From positions 1,252,654 through 1,316,653 of the forward strand of contig NZ_CP030118.1 of the NCBI RefSeq assembly GCF_006968745.1: DNA of 64,000 nucleotides, read 5' to 3'. Below the pieces are notes generated by a model, which did not search any database, had not been told where the DNA came from, and worked only from the letters and a program-made list of their open reading frames with translations. The DNA comes from Brasilonema sennae CENA114 (GTDB taxonomy: Bacteria; Cyanobacteriota; Cyanobacteriia; Cyanobacteriales; Nostocaceae). The stretch's first letter is position 1; every line of letters starts with the position of its first letter. Both the position numbers and the translations under genes were made by a program. This document shows, piece after piece, positions 46,920 to 55,738 of this stretch.

Positions 46920-47651
46920 ATGTACAAGCCCTTTGTAAAACATTTAGAAAATGAACTGTTTAACAGATTCAATTTACAAAATCGGGCAATTCCAGCAGGG
47001 TTAGAGTTGAAGGTCAGCGATCGCGGCAGAAACCCAGCAACCATTCAAAGCTGGTGCTATCAATGCCGACAATTGCGAAAAATTCGCTATACCTACATTG
47101 ATGCGGGCGAAAGTGCTCAAATTTTCAATAGCGTTATTTATCCTAACCATCATTACGACTTACCCTTGTTGGGAGTAGATTTTCTGTCGTTCGGCAAAAT
47201 AAAAAACTTGGTTGTGCTTGATTTTCAGCCTCTGTTCCAAGATGATGCGTATCAGCGCAAGTACATTGAGCCATTGAAATTCCTACACGCTAAATATCCA
47301 GATTTGGCACAAAACTTGGAGATGAAGTTTTATGACGCCAATCAATATTTCTCTAAATACCTACTGTTTGCCAAAACAGATGCCGAAACCGTCGCGACAC
47401 GCTTACTTGCAGCGTTCAACGACTACTTGAATTTGTACTGGCAAATGCTAGATGAGGCGGAACCTCTACAAGATCCAGAAGACATTGCGCGAATCGTCAA
47501 GGCGCAAAAAGATTACGACCAATACAGTGCTGAACGCGATCCGGCGTCAGGTCTATTCAGCAGTTACTTTGGTCATGAGTGGGCAGAACGCTTCCTCTAC
47601 GGGTTTTTGTTTGAAGATGCAGTACCATTAGCCGCTACCGCTAAAAAGTAG
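46920..47651 (+). CDS. pebA: 15,16-dihydrobiliverdin:ferredoxin oxidoreductase
   Basis: First step of phycoerythrobilin synthesis: a ferredoxin-dependent two-electron reduction of biliverdin IXa at C15-C16. The start is ATG 46920 (MYKPFVKHLENELFNRF), 13 codons inside a longer TTG frame. Ferredoxin-dependent bilin reductase motifs include the substrate-pocket strand FNSVIYPNHHYDLPLLGVDF, VVLDFQPLFQDDAYQRKYI and the C-terminal ERDPASGLFSSYFGHEWAER. The 243-residue length fits. pebB follows after 93 bp of heptamer repeats. Confidence 0.93.
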   Translation: MYKPFVKHLENELFNRFNLQNRAIPAGLELKVSDRGRNPATIQSWCYQCRQLRKIRYTYIDAGESAQIFNSVIYPNHHYDLPLLGVDFLSFGKIKNLVVLDFQPLFQDDAYQRKYIEPLKFLHAKYPDLAQNLEMKFYDANQYFSKYLLFAKTDAETVATRLLAAFNDYLNLYWQMLDEAEPLQDPEDIARIVKAQKDYDQYSAERDPASGLFSSYFGHEWAERFLYGFLFEDAVPLAATAKK

Positions 47652-47665
47652 TTTTTTGCTCCTTG

Positions 47666-47743
47666 TGTTCTGTCATTAGTCATCTGTTAAAAAAAATTAC
47701 TGATGACTGATGACTAATGACTAATGACTAATGACTAATAACC
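47666..47743. repeat. STRR island (TGACTAA type) between pebA and pebB
   Basis: Tandem ACTGATG / ACTAATG heptamers directly before the pebB ATG, again leaving little room for a normal ribosome site. Confidence 0.85.
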
Positions 47744-47744
47744 A

Positions 47745-48497
47745 ATGACTCTTTATCAACCGTTTCTCGATGATGCGATCGCCTATTTGCAATCGCGATT
47801 AGAACTGATGCCCTATCCCATTCCTTCAGGGTTTGAATACAAAAGTGCTATCACAGGCAAGGGCAAAAATCAAGAGGAAGTTGTGACGACCAGTTATGGC
47901 TTTTGTGCACCAAAACTTCGACAGATTCGGGCAGCGCACGTACAGGGTGGCAAATCACTCCAAGTTCTCAATTTCGTTATTTTTCCTGATCTGAACTACG
48001 ATCTGCCATTTTTTGGAGCGGATTTGGTAACCTTGCCAGGAGGACACCTGATTGCCCTGGATATGCAACCCTTGTTTCGGGATGATCCGGACTATCAGGC
48101 AAAGTATAGCGCACCGATTCTGCCCATCTTTGAGAGCTATCGGCAACATCTACCGTGGGGTGGAGACTTTCCCGAAGAAGCCCGCCCTTTCTTTTCGCCC
48201 GCATTCCTTTGGACTCGCCCCAAAGAGACTACTGATGTTGAAACCCATGTGTTCGCCGCGTTTAAAGACTACCTCAAGGCATACTTGGATTTTGTAGAAC
48301 AGGCAGAACCTGTGATGGATACTCAAGCCCTAGCTACCATCAAGCAGGCACAATTGCGCTATTTGCGGTATCGCGCCGAGAAAGACCCAGCACGAGGAAT
48401 GTTCAAGCGTTTCTACGGCCAAGAGTGGACAGAGGAATACATTCATGGCTTCCTTTTTGACCTAGAGAGAAAGCTGACCGAATCAGTTGTCAGTTAA
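47745..48497 (+). CDS. pebB: Phycoerythrobilin:ferredoxin oxidoreductase
   Basis: Second step: reduces 15,16-dihydrobiliverdin to phycoerythrobilin, taking the intermediate from PebA. The 250-residue protein shows [24 protein letters not shown] strand, [20 protein letters not shown], the [13 protein letters not shown] segment specific to PebB, and [20 protein letters not shown]. The pebA-pebB order is the usual operon. Presence of both implies that this organism makes phycoerythrobilin for phycoerythrin or a related protein coded elsewhere. Confidence 0.93.
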   Translation: MTLYQPFLDDAIAYLQSRLELMPYPIPSGFEYKSAITGKGKNQEEVVTTSYGFCAPKLRQIRAAHVQGGKSLQVLNFVIFPDLNYDLPFFGADLVTLPGGHLIALDMQPLFRDDPDYQAKYSAPILPIFESYRQHLPWGGDFPEEARPFFSPAFLWTRPKETTDVETHVFAAFKDYLKAYLDFVEQAEPVMDTQALATIKQAQLRYLRYRAEKDPARGMFKRFYGQEWTEEYIHGFLFDLERKLTESVVS

Positions 48498-48511
48498 CAG
48501 TAAGCAGTTAT

Positions 48512-48550
48512 CAGTTATCAGGGGGGTCAAGAAATCGCTTCCTCTGTTCA
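48512..48550. repeat. 39-bp core identical to 1637-1675
   Basis: Begins CAGTTATCAGGGGGGTCAAG and ends CTCTGTTCA, within an STRR island that starts near 48495. Confidence 0.85.
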
Positions 48551-48560
48551 GTGTTAAGCG

Positions 48561-48716
48561 TTAACTTTCCTTATCATTTGGCTTAAGCTTTGCTTTGCGG
48601 ATTAATTGGGCGATCGTACGAGACAGGGAGAGTCCAGACTCTTCGGCGAGCTTTTCCAACTTCTCCCGTTCAATGTCGTTTAATGTAACGTTTAATCTAC
48701 TTTTCTTGGTAGCCAC
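48561..48716 (-). CDS. CopG/ribbon-helix-helix protein (51 aa)
   Basis: GTG start: MATKKSRLNVTLNDIEREKL followed by a helix-rich stretch containing LAEESGLSLSRTIAQLIRKA. The short strand RLNVTL plus two helices is the ribbon-helix-helix fold of small DNA-binding proteins and antitoxins. No toxin gene is adjacent. It lies between pebB and the cpc operon on the opposite strand, so an influence on these promoters is possible but not shown. Confidence 0.75.
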   Translation of the reverse strand: MATKKSRLNVTLNDIEREKLEKLAEESGLSLSRTIAQLIRKAKLKPNDKES

Positions 48717-49122
48717 GGCGCAAAAGTGGTGTAACTATGGTACGTATTGTCAAGGTTAAAAGCTAGACTGTATCTATATTGTTACCGATTGTAAAAAAAA
48801 ACTAAGTTCTAACAACTTTTCACACACAAGGATCCCCTTTCCATTGTATAAAGATTTAGGAAGGCAAAAATGAGAAGCATCTTATGGCTCAGTTACCTCT
48901 AAAATCATAAAAAGAGGAGTTTGTCTCAGATTCGTTAAATAAGTTAACACTGTTCTCAATATACTGAAACAGTAAAATCTGAGAATTCCTGAGAACTCTG
49001 ATGCCCAATATCACTGTATAGCCTTTCTCAGCTGCCCACACAGGCAAAATTCACGATTGCTGAATCATTCAGTTGTGAAACGACATCGTAACTCAAACGA
49101 AGGAATTTAGGAGACGAAATTT
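48717..49122 (+). promoter_or_regulatory. Upstream region of the cpc operon
   Basis: About 400 bp without a gene, AT-rich, with a good ribosome site (AGGAG at about 49110) before cpcB. I looked for the TTGCACA direct repeat (L-box) known from some light-regulated cpc2 promoters and did not see it. A palindrome-like GAGAATTCCTGAGAACTC occurs at about 48981-48998. Light-colour control therefore cannot be claimed from the sequence. Confidence 0.4.
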
Positions 49123-49641
49123 ATGCAAGACGCATTTGCAAAAGTTGTTTCTCAAGCCGATGCACGAGGTGAATACCTGAGCACTAGTCAATTGGATGCT
49201 CTGGCAGCAATGGTTGCAGATGGCAACAAGCGGATGGATACCGTTAACCGGATTACCAGCAATGCCTCCGCGATCGTTGCTGATGCCGCTCGTAGTCTGT
49301 TTGCAGAACAACCCCAGCTAATCGCTCCTGGTGGCAATGCTTATACCAGCCGTCGGATGGCAGCTTGCTTGCGCGATATGGAAATTATCTTGCGCTACAT
49401 CACCTACGCTATTTTTTCTGGAGATGGTAGCGTACTTGATGATCGCTGTCTGAACGGTCTGAAGGAAACCTACTTGGCATTAGGAACCCCTGGTGCTTCA
49501 GTAGCAGTGGGCGTTCAAAAAATGAAAGACGCAGCCTTAAAAATTGCGAATGATACCAACGGTATCACCAAAGGAGATTGCAGCGCGTTGATGTCCGAAG
49601 TCTCTGGCTACTTTGATCGTGCAGCTTCTGCTGTTGCTTAA
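49123..49641 (+). CDS. cpcB: C-phycocyanin beta subunit
   Basis: 172 residues, first gene of the rod operon. Both chromophore cysteines are present, in [16 protein letters not shown] (Cys about 82-84) and [11 protein letters not shown] (Cys about 153-155), together with the modified Asn site in [14 protein letters not shown]. Sequence favours phycocyanin over phycoerythrocyanin. Located in phycobilisome rods on the thylakoid surface, where it absorbs orange-red light. Ribosome site AGGAG. cpcA follows after 127 bp with a heptamer island. Confidence 0.95.
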   Translation: MQDAFAKVVSQADARGEYLSTSQLDALAAMVADGNKRMDTVNRITSNASAIVADAARSLFAEQPQLIAPGGNAYTSRRMAACLRDMEIILRYITYAIFSGDGSVLDDRCLNGLKETYLALGTPGASVAVGVQKMKDAALKIANDTNGITKGDCSALMSEVSGYFDRAASAVA

Positions 49642-49768
49642 ATCTTTAGTGACCAGTCATTTGATAAATGGTCATTAACTTTAGACAAATGACTAGTGGA
49701 CAAATGACTTAAGACAAACTCGCTTTCAAGCAAAACTTTGTAAAACAATACAACAGATCGAAAAAGCA

Positions 49769-50257
49769 ATGAAAACTCCACTCACTGAAGCTGTTAGCGC
49801 TGCTGATTCCCAAGGACGTTTCCTGAGCAGCACAGAAGTCCAGGTTGCGTTTGGTCGCTTCCGTCAAGCTAGCGCTAGCTTGGAAGCAGCTAAAGCTTTG
49901 ACCTCTAAGGCTCAAAGTTTGGCTGATGGTGCTGCAAACGCGGTATACCAGAAGTTCCCTTACACCACCCAAATGCAGGGACCTCAGTATGCTGCAGATT
50001 CTCGTGGCAAGGCAAAGTGCGTCCGTGACATCGGTTACTACCTGCGGATGGTCACCTACTGCTTAGTTGTTGGTGGTACTGGTCCATTGGATGATTACTT
50101 GATCGCTGGAATAGCTGAAATTAACAAGACCTTCGACCTGTCTCCTAGCTGGTACGTTGAAGCACTCAAGCACATTAAAGCTAACCACGGTCTGAGCGGA
50201 GATCCAGCAGTAGAAGCTAACTCTTACCTCGACTACGCTATTAACTGTCTAAGCTAG
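49769..50257 (+). CDS. cpcA: C-phycocyanin alpha subunit
   Basis: 162 residues with the single bilin-binding Cys in [19 protein letters not shown] (Cys about 84), the substrate of the CpcE/CpcF lyase encoded about 4-6 kb downstream. The start [20 protein letters not shown] and the [11 protein letters not shown] segment have a slight PecA flavour, but the [20 protein letters not shown] region and the C-terminus [20 protein letters not shown] are those of CpcA. Pairs with CpcB as the alpha-beta monomer. Confidence 0.92.
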   Translation: MKTPLTEAVSAADSQGRFLSSTEVQVAFGRFRQASASLEAAKALTSKAQSLADGAANAVYQKFPYTTQMQGPQYAADSRGKAKCVRDIGYYLRMVTYCLVVGGTGPLDDYLIAGIAEINKTFDLSPSWYVEALKHIKANHGLSGDPAVEANSYLDYAINCLS

Positions 50258-50268
50258 TAAACACATAG

Positions 50269-50346
50269 GCCCGGTAGGGTAAACAGTTTTGTTAGCAATC
50301 ATGATGATTGATGATTGAGTTGTTCACTTTACCGGGCTGCTTTTTT
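50269..50346 (+). terminator. Terminator/attenuator between cpcA and the linker genes
   Basis: GCCCGGTA (50269-50276) pairs with TACCGGGC (50330-50337), followed by TGC and a T6 run. Placed 11 bp after cpcA, it would yield abundant cpcBA message and rarer read-through into the linkers, as known for other cpc operons. Confidence 0.85.
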
Positions 50347-50361
50347 GCTATGAGGCATATT

Positions 50362-50455
50362 AAAACAGTGAACAGTGAACAGTAAACAGTGAACAAGGGG
50401 TGGACGAATCCGTTTCCTACCTGATAACTGATAACTGATAACTGATAACTGGTTG
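50362..50455. repeat. STRR island upstream of the first rod linker
   Basis: AACAGTG units, a unique core (GTGGACGAATCCGTTTCC), then four tandem GATAACT units, ending at GGGAGGCAAAT before the ATG. Confidence 0.85.
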
Positions 50456-50471
50456 AAATAGGGAGGCAAAT

Positions 50472-51287
50472 ATGGCAGTTTTCGCTGGTTCGGAACGACT
50501 AGGGATTACACCGAGCGAAGCTTCAGCATGGATAGAACTGTGCCCAGATGACAGTGCAGAACAGATCGAAGTGGTAATCCGCGCTGTCTATCGACAGGTA
50601 TTGGGCAATTGCTATGTCATGGAAAGTGAGCGACTCGTTGTCCCTGAATCTCAACTCAAGCGGGGTGAGATATCGGTTCGCGAGTTTGTACGGCAGATTG
50701 CTAAGTCGGATTTGTACCGCTCGCGGTTCTTTGAGAATTGCTACCGTTACCGCACAACTGAGTTGAACTTCAAGCATTTACTTGGTCGTGCTCCAAATGA
50801 CTACAGTGAAATGGTTGCTCACAGTCAGATATTAGATGAGCGGGGCTTTGAAGCAGATATTGATTATTACATTGACAGCGACGAATATCAAGAAAATTTT
50901 GGCGAAAATATAGTCCCCTACCTTCGCGGCTTTACGACTCAAGTTGGTCAGAAAAATGTCGGCTTCAGCCGGATGTTCCAACTATTTAGGGGCTATTCCA
51001 GTAGCGATCGCGCCCAAAAACAAAATCAAGGACGGCTAACTCGGGAAGTAGCCCAGAATACAGCTTCACCCATCTACGCAGCCTCCAGTGGCTCGTTGAC
51101 AGGTGTCTCTACAGGTAGCCGTGGCGGAAGTACCTACCGACTGCGGATTATGCAACCGCCCTCTTCCAAATCGCCTGTGCTACGGCGTGCTACGAGTGAA
51201 GTTGTTGTGCCTTTTGAGCAGCTTTCCAGCAAGTTGCAACAACTGAACAGCAAGGGCTTCAAAGTCATGAGCATCACGCTTTCTTAA
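50472..51287 (+). CDS. cpcH: Phycocyanin rod linker polypeptide (CpcH2-like)
   Basis: 271 residues. An N-terminal PBS-linker domain (about residues 25-170; [58 protein letters not shown]) docks inside a phycocyanin hexamer. A C-terminal CpcD-like domain (YRLRIMQPPSSKSPVLRRAT to KVMSITLS) contacts the next disc. Between them is a Ser/Gly/Thr-rich hinge (SPIYAASSGSLTGVSTGSRG). The order B-A-linker-linker resembles the cpcB2A2H2I2D2 operon of chromatically acclimating strains. The cpcH name is by that analogy. Confidence 0.85.
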   Translation: MAVFAGSERLGITPSEASAWIELCPDDSAEQIEVVIRAVYRQVLGNCYVMESERLVVPESQLKRGEISVREFVRQIAKSDLYRSRFFENCYRYRTTELNFKHLLGRAPNDYSEMVAHSQILDERGFEADIDYYIDSDEYQENFGENIVPYLRGFTTQVGQKNVGFSRMFQLFRGYSSSDRAQKQNQGRLTREVAQNTASPIYAASSGSLTGVSTGSRGGSTYRLRIMQPPSSKSPVLRRATSEVVVPFEQLSSKLQQLNSKGFKVMSITLS

Positions 51288-51362
51288 TTAGTCATAGGTC
51301 ATAGGTCATTGGTATTAGACAAATGACAAATGATGAACTTGGTTAATAAGGAGATTTTTTAA

Positions 51363-52214
51363 ATGGCTATTACAACAGAAGCATCCCGCCTTGGAACCTC
51401 TGCTTTTAATAATTTTTCCCCTGTAGAACTACGTAGTCCAACAGATGTGCCAAATGTTATTGGCGCTGTCTATCGTCAGCTATTGGGCAACGATTATTTA
51501 ATGGCTTCGCAACGCCTGACTAGTATTGAATCACTCCTGGCAAATGGCAGGATTACAGTGCAAGAATTTGTCCGGCAGGTGGCAAAATCAGAACTATATA
51601 AATCCAAGTTTTTCTACAACAGTTTTCAAACCCGTACCATTGAACTGAATTATAAGCACTTGTTGGGTCGGGCACCTTATGACGAAGCTGAAATCATCCA
51701 TCACTTGGATTTGTATCAAAACAAAGGCTACGACGCCGACATAGATGCTTACATTGATTCACCCGAGTATCAAGCAAACTTTGGCGAATACATAGTACCC
51801 TACTATCGCGGCTTCGCGACTCAAACCGGACAGAAAACTGTTGGGTTTAGCCGGATGTTCCAACTATATCGCGGCTATGCCAACAGCGATCGCGCTCAGT
51901 TTGGTGGCAATTCTCCACACCTGGTCACAGAGTTGGGACGCAATACCGCCTCGGCAGTTGTCGCACCAGGTAGCCCTGGCTATGGCTATCGTCCCTCAGC
52001 CAAGGGAGTGACTCCCAATACTGCTTTCGGTGGCTCAACCATTTATGGAGATCGTCGCTTGTACCGTGTGGAAGTGTCTGCTCTTTTAACTCCCCAGTAT
52101 CCCCGTGTACGCCGTAGCAACAAAGCTGTTGTCATTCCTTATGAACAGCTATCAGATTACATGCAACGGGTGCAACGCGAAGGAGGCAAGATTGCCAGCA
52201 TCACACCTTTGTAG
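51363..52214 (+). CDS. cpcC: Phycocyanin rod linker polypeptide (CpcC/CpcI2-like)
   Basis: 283 residues with PBS-linker domain ([60 protein letters not shown]) and a C-terminal CpcD-like domain ([35 protein letters not shown]). It is closer to the classic 33-kDa CpcC than the preceding gene. AAGGAG ribosome site. In related operons a small cpcD gene follows; none is found here, only a 26-codon frame and the CRISPR leader. Called cpcC for similarity; cpcI2 by operon position. Confidence 0.88.
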   Translation: MAITTEASRLGTSAFNNFSPVELRSPTDVPNVIGAVYRQLLGNDYLMASQRLTSIESLLANGRITVQEFVRQVAKSELYKSKFFYNSFQTRTIELNYKHLLGRAPYDEAEIIHHLDLYQNKGYDADIDAYIDSPEYQANFGEYIVPYYRGFATQTGQKTVGFSRMFQLYRGYANSDRAQFGGNSPHLVTELGRNTASAVVAPGSPGYGYRPSAKGVTPNTAFGGSTIYGDRRLYRVEVSALLTPQYPRVRRSNKAVVIPYEQLSDYMQRVQREGGKIASITPL

Positions 52215-52304
52215 TCCCCTTTGATGAGTCGTCCTTTAGTGGAAAAACTACAACCGGTAATCAGTTATGGAACCTTCCAACTGCTGATTGCCGATTTTCT
52301 GTAA

Positions 52305-52553
52305 TAACAGGATTTTCTTTGCCCAATGCGCGGATGGGTAGGTGTTGGAAAAAGGGTTAGAAAAAAAATGCCTGGATTGCTTACAGGATAAGGATTTTGG
52401 AGAAAATTTGTAATCAACCATCCGCGCTCCTTGCCCAGACTGGATTTCAGCTATTTACCTGTCAACCAATTTACTTTTTATGATGCTATCATTAGATCAT
52501 CGGCGGTTTAGAACCTTGAAAACTTTATATGGTGCAGTTTTCTAACTGCCGCA
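52305..52553 (+). promoter_or_regulatory. Probable CRISPR leader
   Basis: A gene-free stretch immediately 5' of the first repeat when the array is read toward the ATTGAAAC repeat ends, the usual orientation. No motif can be assigned. Confidence 0.5.
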
Positions 52554-53463
52554 GTCGAAATTTATCTTTCTCCCTATTAGGGATTGAAACAATATTTCTG
52601 CAAGGAGTAACACCTTCTAATGTTTGTCGAAATTTATCTTTCTCCCTATTAGGGATTGAAACCTTGGGCATCATCGAAGTGGCTAGGTATACCTAACACG
52701 GTCGAAATTTATCTTTCTCCCTATTAGGGATTGAAACACAGCTAGATGAACTCATTGAAGCCAGCTAAGTCGAAATTTATCTTTCTCCCTATTAGGGATT
52801 GAAACTTAGCAGCTGTAGCTTTAGCTGCTGCGGTCATCAGTCGTCGAAATTTATCTTTCTCCCTATTAGGGATTGAAACATATGATCTGGAGGGCGAGTT
52901 ACCCGGCAGTGTTGCCCGGTCGAAATTTATCTTTCTCCCTATTAGGGATTGAAACTGGCGTAGCGCCTTTTATCCAGGTGCCTCGCTCTGCTGTCGAAAT
53001 TTATCTTTCTCCCTATTAGGGATTGAAACAGTACTTTTGGCAGCTTATATATTATGAGCAATGTAAGGTCGAAATTTATCTTTCTCCCTATTAGGGATTG
53101 AAACTTTGTTTGTGGGTTGTTGGGTGGTGATTGAGTAATGGGTGTCGAAATTTATCTTTCTCCCTATTAGGGATTGAAACGTTGCTATTGCTTGCACTGC
53201 AACAGAAGATGATACCGTCGAAATTTATCTTTCTCCCTATTAGGGATTGAAACTCAAGATAAAAACTTACAATTTCTTGAGCTATATGTCGAAATTTATC
53301 TTTCTCCCTATTAGGGATTGAAACGAGTTGTTTTCAGCCGGAGGGGGAATCGCCTGGTCGAAATTTATCTTTCTCCCTATTAGGGATTGAAACAGCAAAT
53401 CGATGCTTCCCGCTGGAGTGTAAACCGTCGAAATTTATCTTTCTCCCTATTAGGGATTGAAAC
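52554..53463 (+). CRISPR. CRISPR array: 13 repeats of 37 bp, 12 spacers
   Basis: Repeats start GTCGAAATTTATCTTTCTCC and end CTATTAGGGATTGAAAC. I find 13 copies with no mismatch, the last at 53427-53463. Spacers are 31 to 39 bp and all different. An internal CCCTATTAGGG palindrome can form a short hairpin, and the ATTGAAAC end is common in cyanobacterial type I and III arrays. No cas gene lies in the window, so processing and interference proteins must come from elsewhere. Perfect repeats up to the last copy suggest a young or actively maintained array. Confidence 0.97.
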
Positions 53464-53536
53464 TTAAATTTTGCAAACTTTCATAATTTATTTCTTTCCA
53501 GCAAAGAAGTACCTATAAAGTAGTGGACTACTATTC

Positions 53537-53944
53537 TTATAAAGCGTGTTGAATGTCCAGAAAAGGAGAATCAATATCTAATTGCCAATTTTCATCTATA
53601 AATTCTAGATTTTCATCATAAACAAGTTCCAACTCGCCAATACGCAGTCTGTTATGATGACTTAAATTACCTTCAACATCATTTCTATAATCTGTGAGGA
53701 TAAACTTCAATTGGAGAAAGCGTTTCTTCTGTGTTACGCCAATGGAACTACGAGTTAATTCAGCTTCGAGGGTGCGTGGTAGGGGAATTTATTCATAATA
53801 TTTATCTTGTTCATCCCAATAACCGGATACTTTATAATCACATAAACAGAGATGTTCTTTAACAAGTGTATTGGCATCTATGTTTTGTAGGATTTCAGTA
53901 AAATCATGCCAAACTTGGTGATTTTTTAATTCAAGGTTACTCAT
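53537..53944 (-). pseudogene. Decayed hypothetical gene (one in-frame stop), beside the CRISPR array
   Basis: Starts MSNLELKNHQVWHDFTEILQ, reaches a stop TAA at 53791-53789 after DEQDKYYE, and continues in the same frame with IPLPRTLEAELTRSSIGVTQ, LKFILTDYRNDVEGNLSHHN and DENWQLDIDSPFLDIQHAL. I recognise no family. The preserved frame after the stop indicates a recent mutation. It begins 13 bp after the end of the decayed frame upstream, so they were once an operon. Confidence 0.6.
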
Positions 53945-53957
53945 ATCTGATTTTGGA

Positions 53958-54341
53958 TTAATGTTCTGTTGCTAAACCAGGAAAGTGCAAGACTCCATCT
54001 CTAAATTTGGCATAAAACCGACGGTCGCCACTTTTCCCAATACTTTTGATTTCAAATCGTAACCTTCTTCTTGAGAGGGAACAAGACCAATACTACCGCG
54101 TGGGGCACTTGCCCTTTTTCAATAGCTTTTAGCTGTTTACTTTTTTGGTCAGATTTTATTCCCAGTTTAATTTGTTCTTGACTAAAAGAAACTAGTAAAT
54201 CATTAGTTGTATGATATACAGCATCAGGCTGAATATCTGCCCAATTATTGGGTAAAGGTTCTATTTAACTGATTCAATAGTGAGAGATAAACTCACTCCT
54301 AATTTACTACGGTTGATAGCGCAAGCTAAAGCAAAAGGCAT
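53958..54341 (-). pseudogene. Decayed hypothetical gene (two frameshifts)
   Basis: Pieces in successive frames: MPFALACAINRSKLGVSLSL; then PLPNNWADIQPDAVYHTTND to GQVPHAVVLVL; then LRFEIKSIGKSGDRRFYAKF, RDGVLHFPGLATEH and stop. Joined, they make a coherent protein of about 125 residues that I do not recognise. With the next gene it forms a broken pair between the CRISPR array and cpcE. Confidence 0.55.
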
Positions 54342-54466
54342 TATCCTGACGAGCGACGCTCGCCTCCTCCCACTTTCTCGCCATATGCATTATTATTTAA
54401 TAGTATTTTGAGTATTTTTACAGATTTACAAGATTTGTATTATAGAATGTGGCGAATGGTCATATT

Positions 54467-55294
54467 ATGAGTTTAGACGTGTTTGCACCGGATGAATCGA
54501 GTAGCAGTGAATCTTTAACAATCGGGCAGGCGATCGCCAACCTCCAAGGAGAAGACTTGGGGTTGCGCATGTATGCGGCTTGGTGGCTGGGCAGATTTCG
54601 GGTACGGGAACCTGTAGCAGTTTCACTCCTCATCCAAGCATTAGAAGACGAAGCTGATCGCACAGAAGAAGGTGGATACCCGTTACGGCGGAACGCTGCT
54701 AGGGCATTGGGAAAGTTGGGCGATCGCCAAGCAGTACTACCCCTGATTCAGTCTTTGGACTGCTCTGATTTTTACGTCCGGGAAGCTGCAGCTCAATCCC
54801 TAGAGATGCTAGGCGATCCAGTTTGTATCCCCAATTTGATTTCCCTACTCAAAGCAGGCTTGCAAGGAAATCACCTCGTTCCAAACCAGCCAGACTTCTC
54901 TCAACCTTATGATGCCATTTTAGAAGCCTTAGGAACCCTAGGAGCAACCGTCGCTGTTCCGCTGATTTCGCTGTTCTTGGATCATCCAATCGAGCGGATT
55001 CAGTATGCTGCAGCACGAGCCATGTACCAGTTAACTCAAGATGTGATCTATGGAGAACGCCTGGTGCAAGCCTTGGCAGGTAAGGATTTGCAACTGCGTC
55101 GCTCTGCACTTGCAGACTTGGGTGCCATTGGCTACTTGCCAGCAGCAGAGGCGATCGCTCAAACTTTGGCTGAAAATAGTATAAAACTGATTGCACTCAA
55201 AGGACTACTGGAACACCAGATTTATATGTCACCTTCCAATGAATTATCTGAGGGTGCTGTTCGGGTGATGACGTTAATGGATGGGTTACTGTAG
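54467..55294 (+). CDS. cpcE: Phycocyanobilin lyase alpha subunit CpcE
   Basis: HEAT-repeat protein that with CpcF forms the lyase attaching phycocyanobilin to Cys84 of CpcA. I take ATG 54467 (MSLDVFAPDESSSSESLTIG), six codons inside a GTG frame, giving 275 residues. Repeats such as LRMYAAWWLGRFRVREPVAV, PLRRNAARALGKLGDRQAVL and FYVREAAAQSLEMLGDPVCI are those of CpcE. Unusually it is not adjacent to cpcF; 785 bp with a toxin-antitoxin pair on the other strand intervene. Confidence 0.92.
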   Translation: MSLDVFAPDESSSSESLTIGQAIANLQGEDLGLRMYAAWWLGRFRVREPVAVSLLIQALEDEADRTEEGGYPLRRNAARALGKLGDRQAVLPLIQSLDCSDFYVREAAAQSLEMLGDPVCIPNLISLLKAGLQGNHLVPNQPDFSQPYDAILEALGTLGATVAVPLISLFLDHPIERIQYAAARAMYQLTQDVIYGERLVQALAGKDLQLRRSALADLGAIGYLPAAEAIAQTLAENSIKLIALKGLLEHQIYMSPSNELSEGAVRVMTLMDGLL

Positions 55295-55322
55295 TATAAT
55301 GCCGCAGCAACCGACACACAGA

Positions 55323-55738
55323 TTAATCCTCGTCCTCAGTTTGCTTTGGCGTCAAGCTTCCTAACTTTCGCAGTAGCTTTGCATGAGGAATTGTAATAAT
55401 GTTCTGCACATCAAACACTCCTGCTCGAAGGAAGTTGACTTTGACCTCTACTTCAAATCTCGAACCACGTGGGCTAGTTGTGTGAGGAACTAAGGTTACC
55501 AAGGCACGATCTTGTTCCAAAGCTGGAATACTAATGACCAAACATGGTCTAATATCATGTCCGGCTAATTAGTTGTGATTACAAAATCTGTGCAAAAACC
55601 GGGAAATCCTCTTTCTCCCTGCTAAGAGCCCCCTGCTAAGAGCCGTCTTAATGATAAGTCTTTCACCGGACATGATATAACTTTTGCTGCATAGCCTAGA
55701 TCGACGAGCCAGACCTCTCCACGATCAGGAATCTTTAT
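55323..55738 (-). pseudogene. MazF/PemK-like toxin gene interrupted by a MITE
   Basis: MazF toxins cut RNA at short motifs. The N-terminal part (IPDRGEVWLVDLGYAAKV) lies at about 55738-55681. The rest begins RPCLVISIPALEQDRALVTL and runs to 55323, including PHTTSPRGSRF. Removing the 125-bp element and one TAA copy restores a continuous frame (...AAKV-RPCLV...). No ATG precedes the first part; the frame overlaps the antitoxin stop, so the start may be a rare codon inside the antitoxin end. The insert carries stops, so the toxin should be inactive. Confidence 0.85.
55553..55677. mobile_element. MITE, 125 bp, inserted in the mazF-like gene
   Basis: Ends TATCATGTCCGG / CCGGACATGATA, flanked by TAA on both sides (55550-55552 and 55678-55680) as a 3-bp target duplication. 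Noncoding; contains a small direct repeat (GCTAAGAGCCCC / GCTAAGAGCC). Confidence 0.88.

Noticed and set aside
48717..49122. L-box (TTGCACA repeats) expected for red-light-regulated cpc2 promoters
   Set aside because: Not found by eye, so chromatic control of this operon is not claimed.
52224..52304. 26-codon frame (MSRPLVEKLQPVISYGTFQL...) after the second rod linker, where cpcD would be expected
   Set aside because: No ribosome site, no similarity to CpcD, and part of it overlaps heptamer-like sequence; too short to call.
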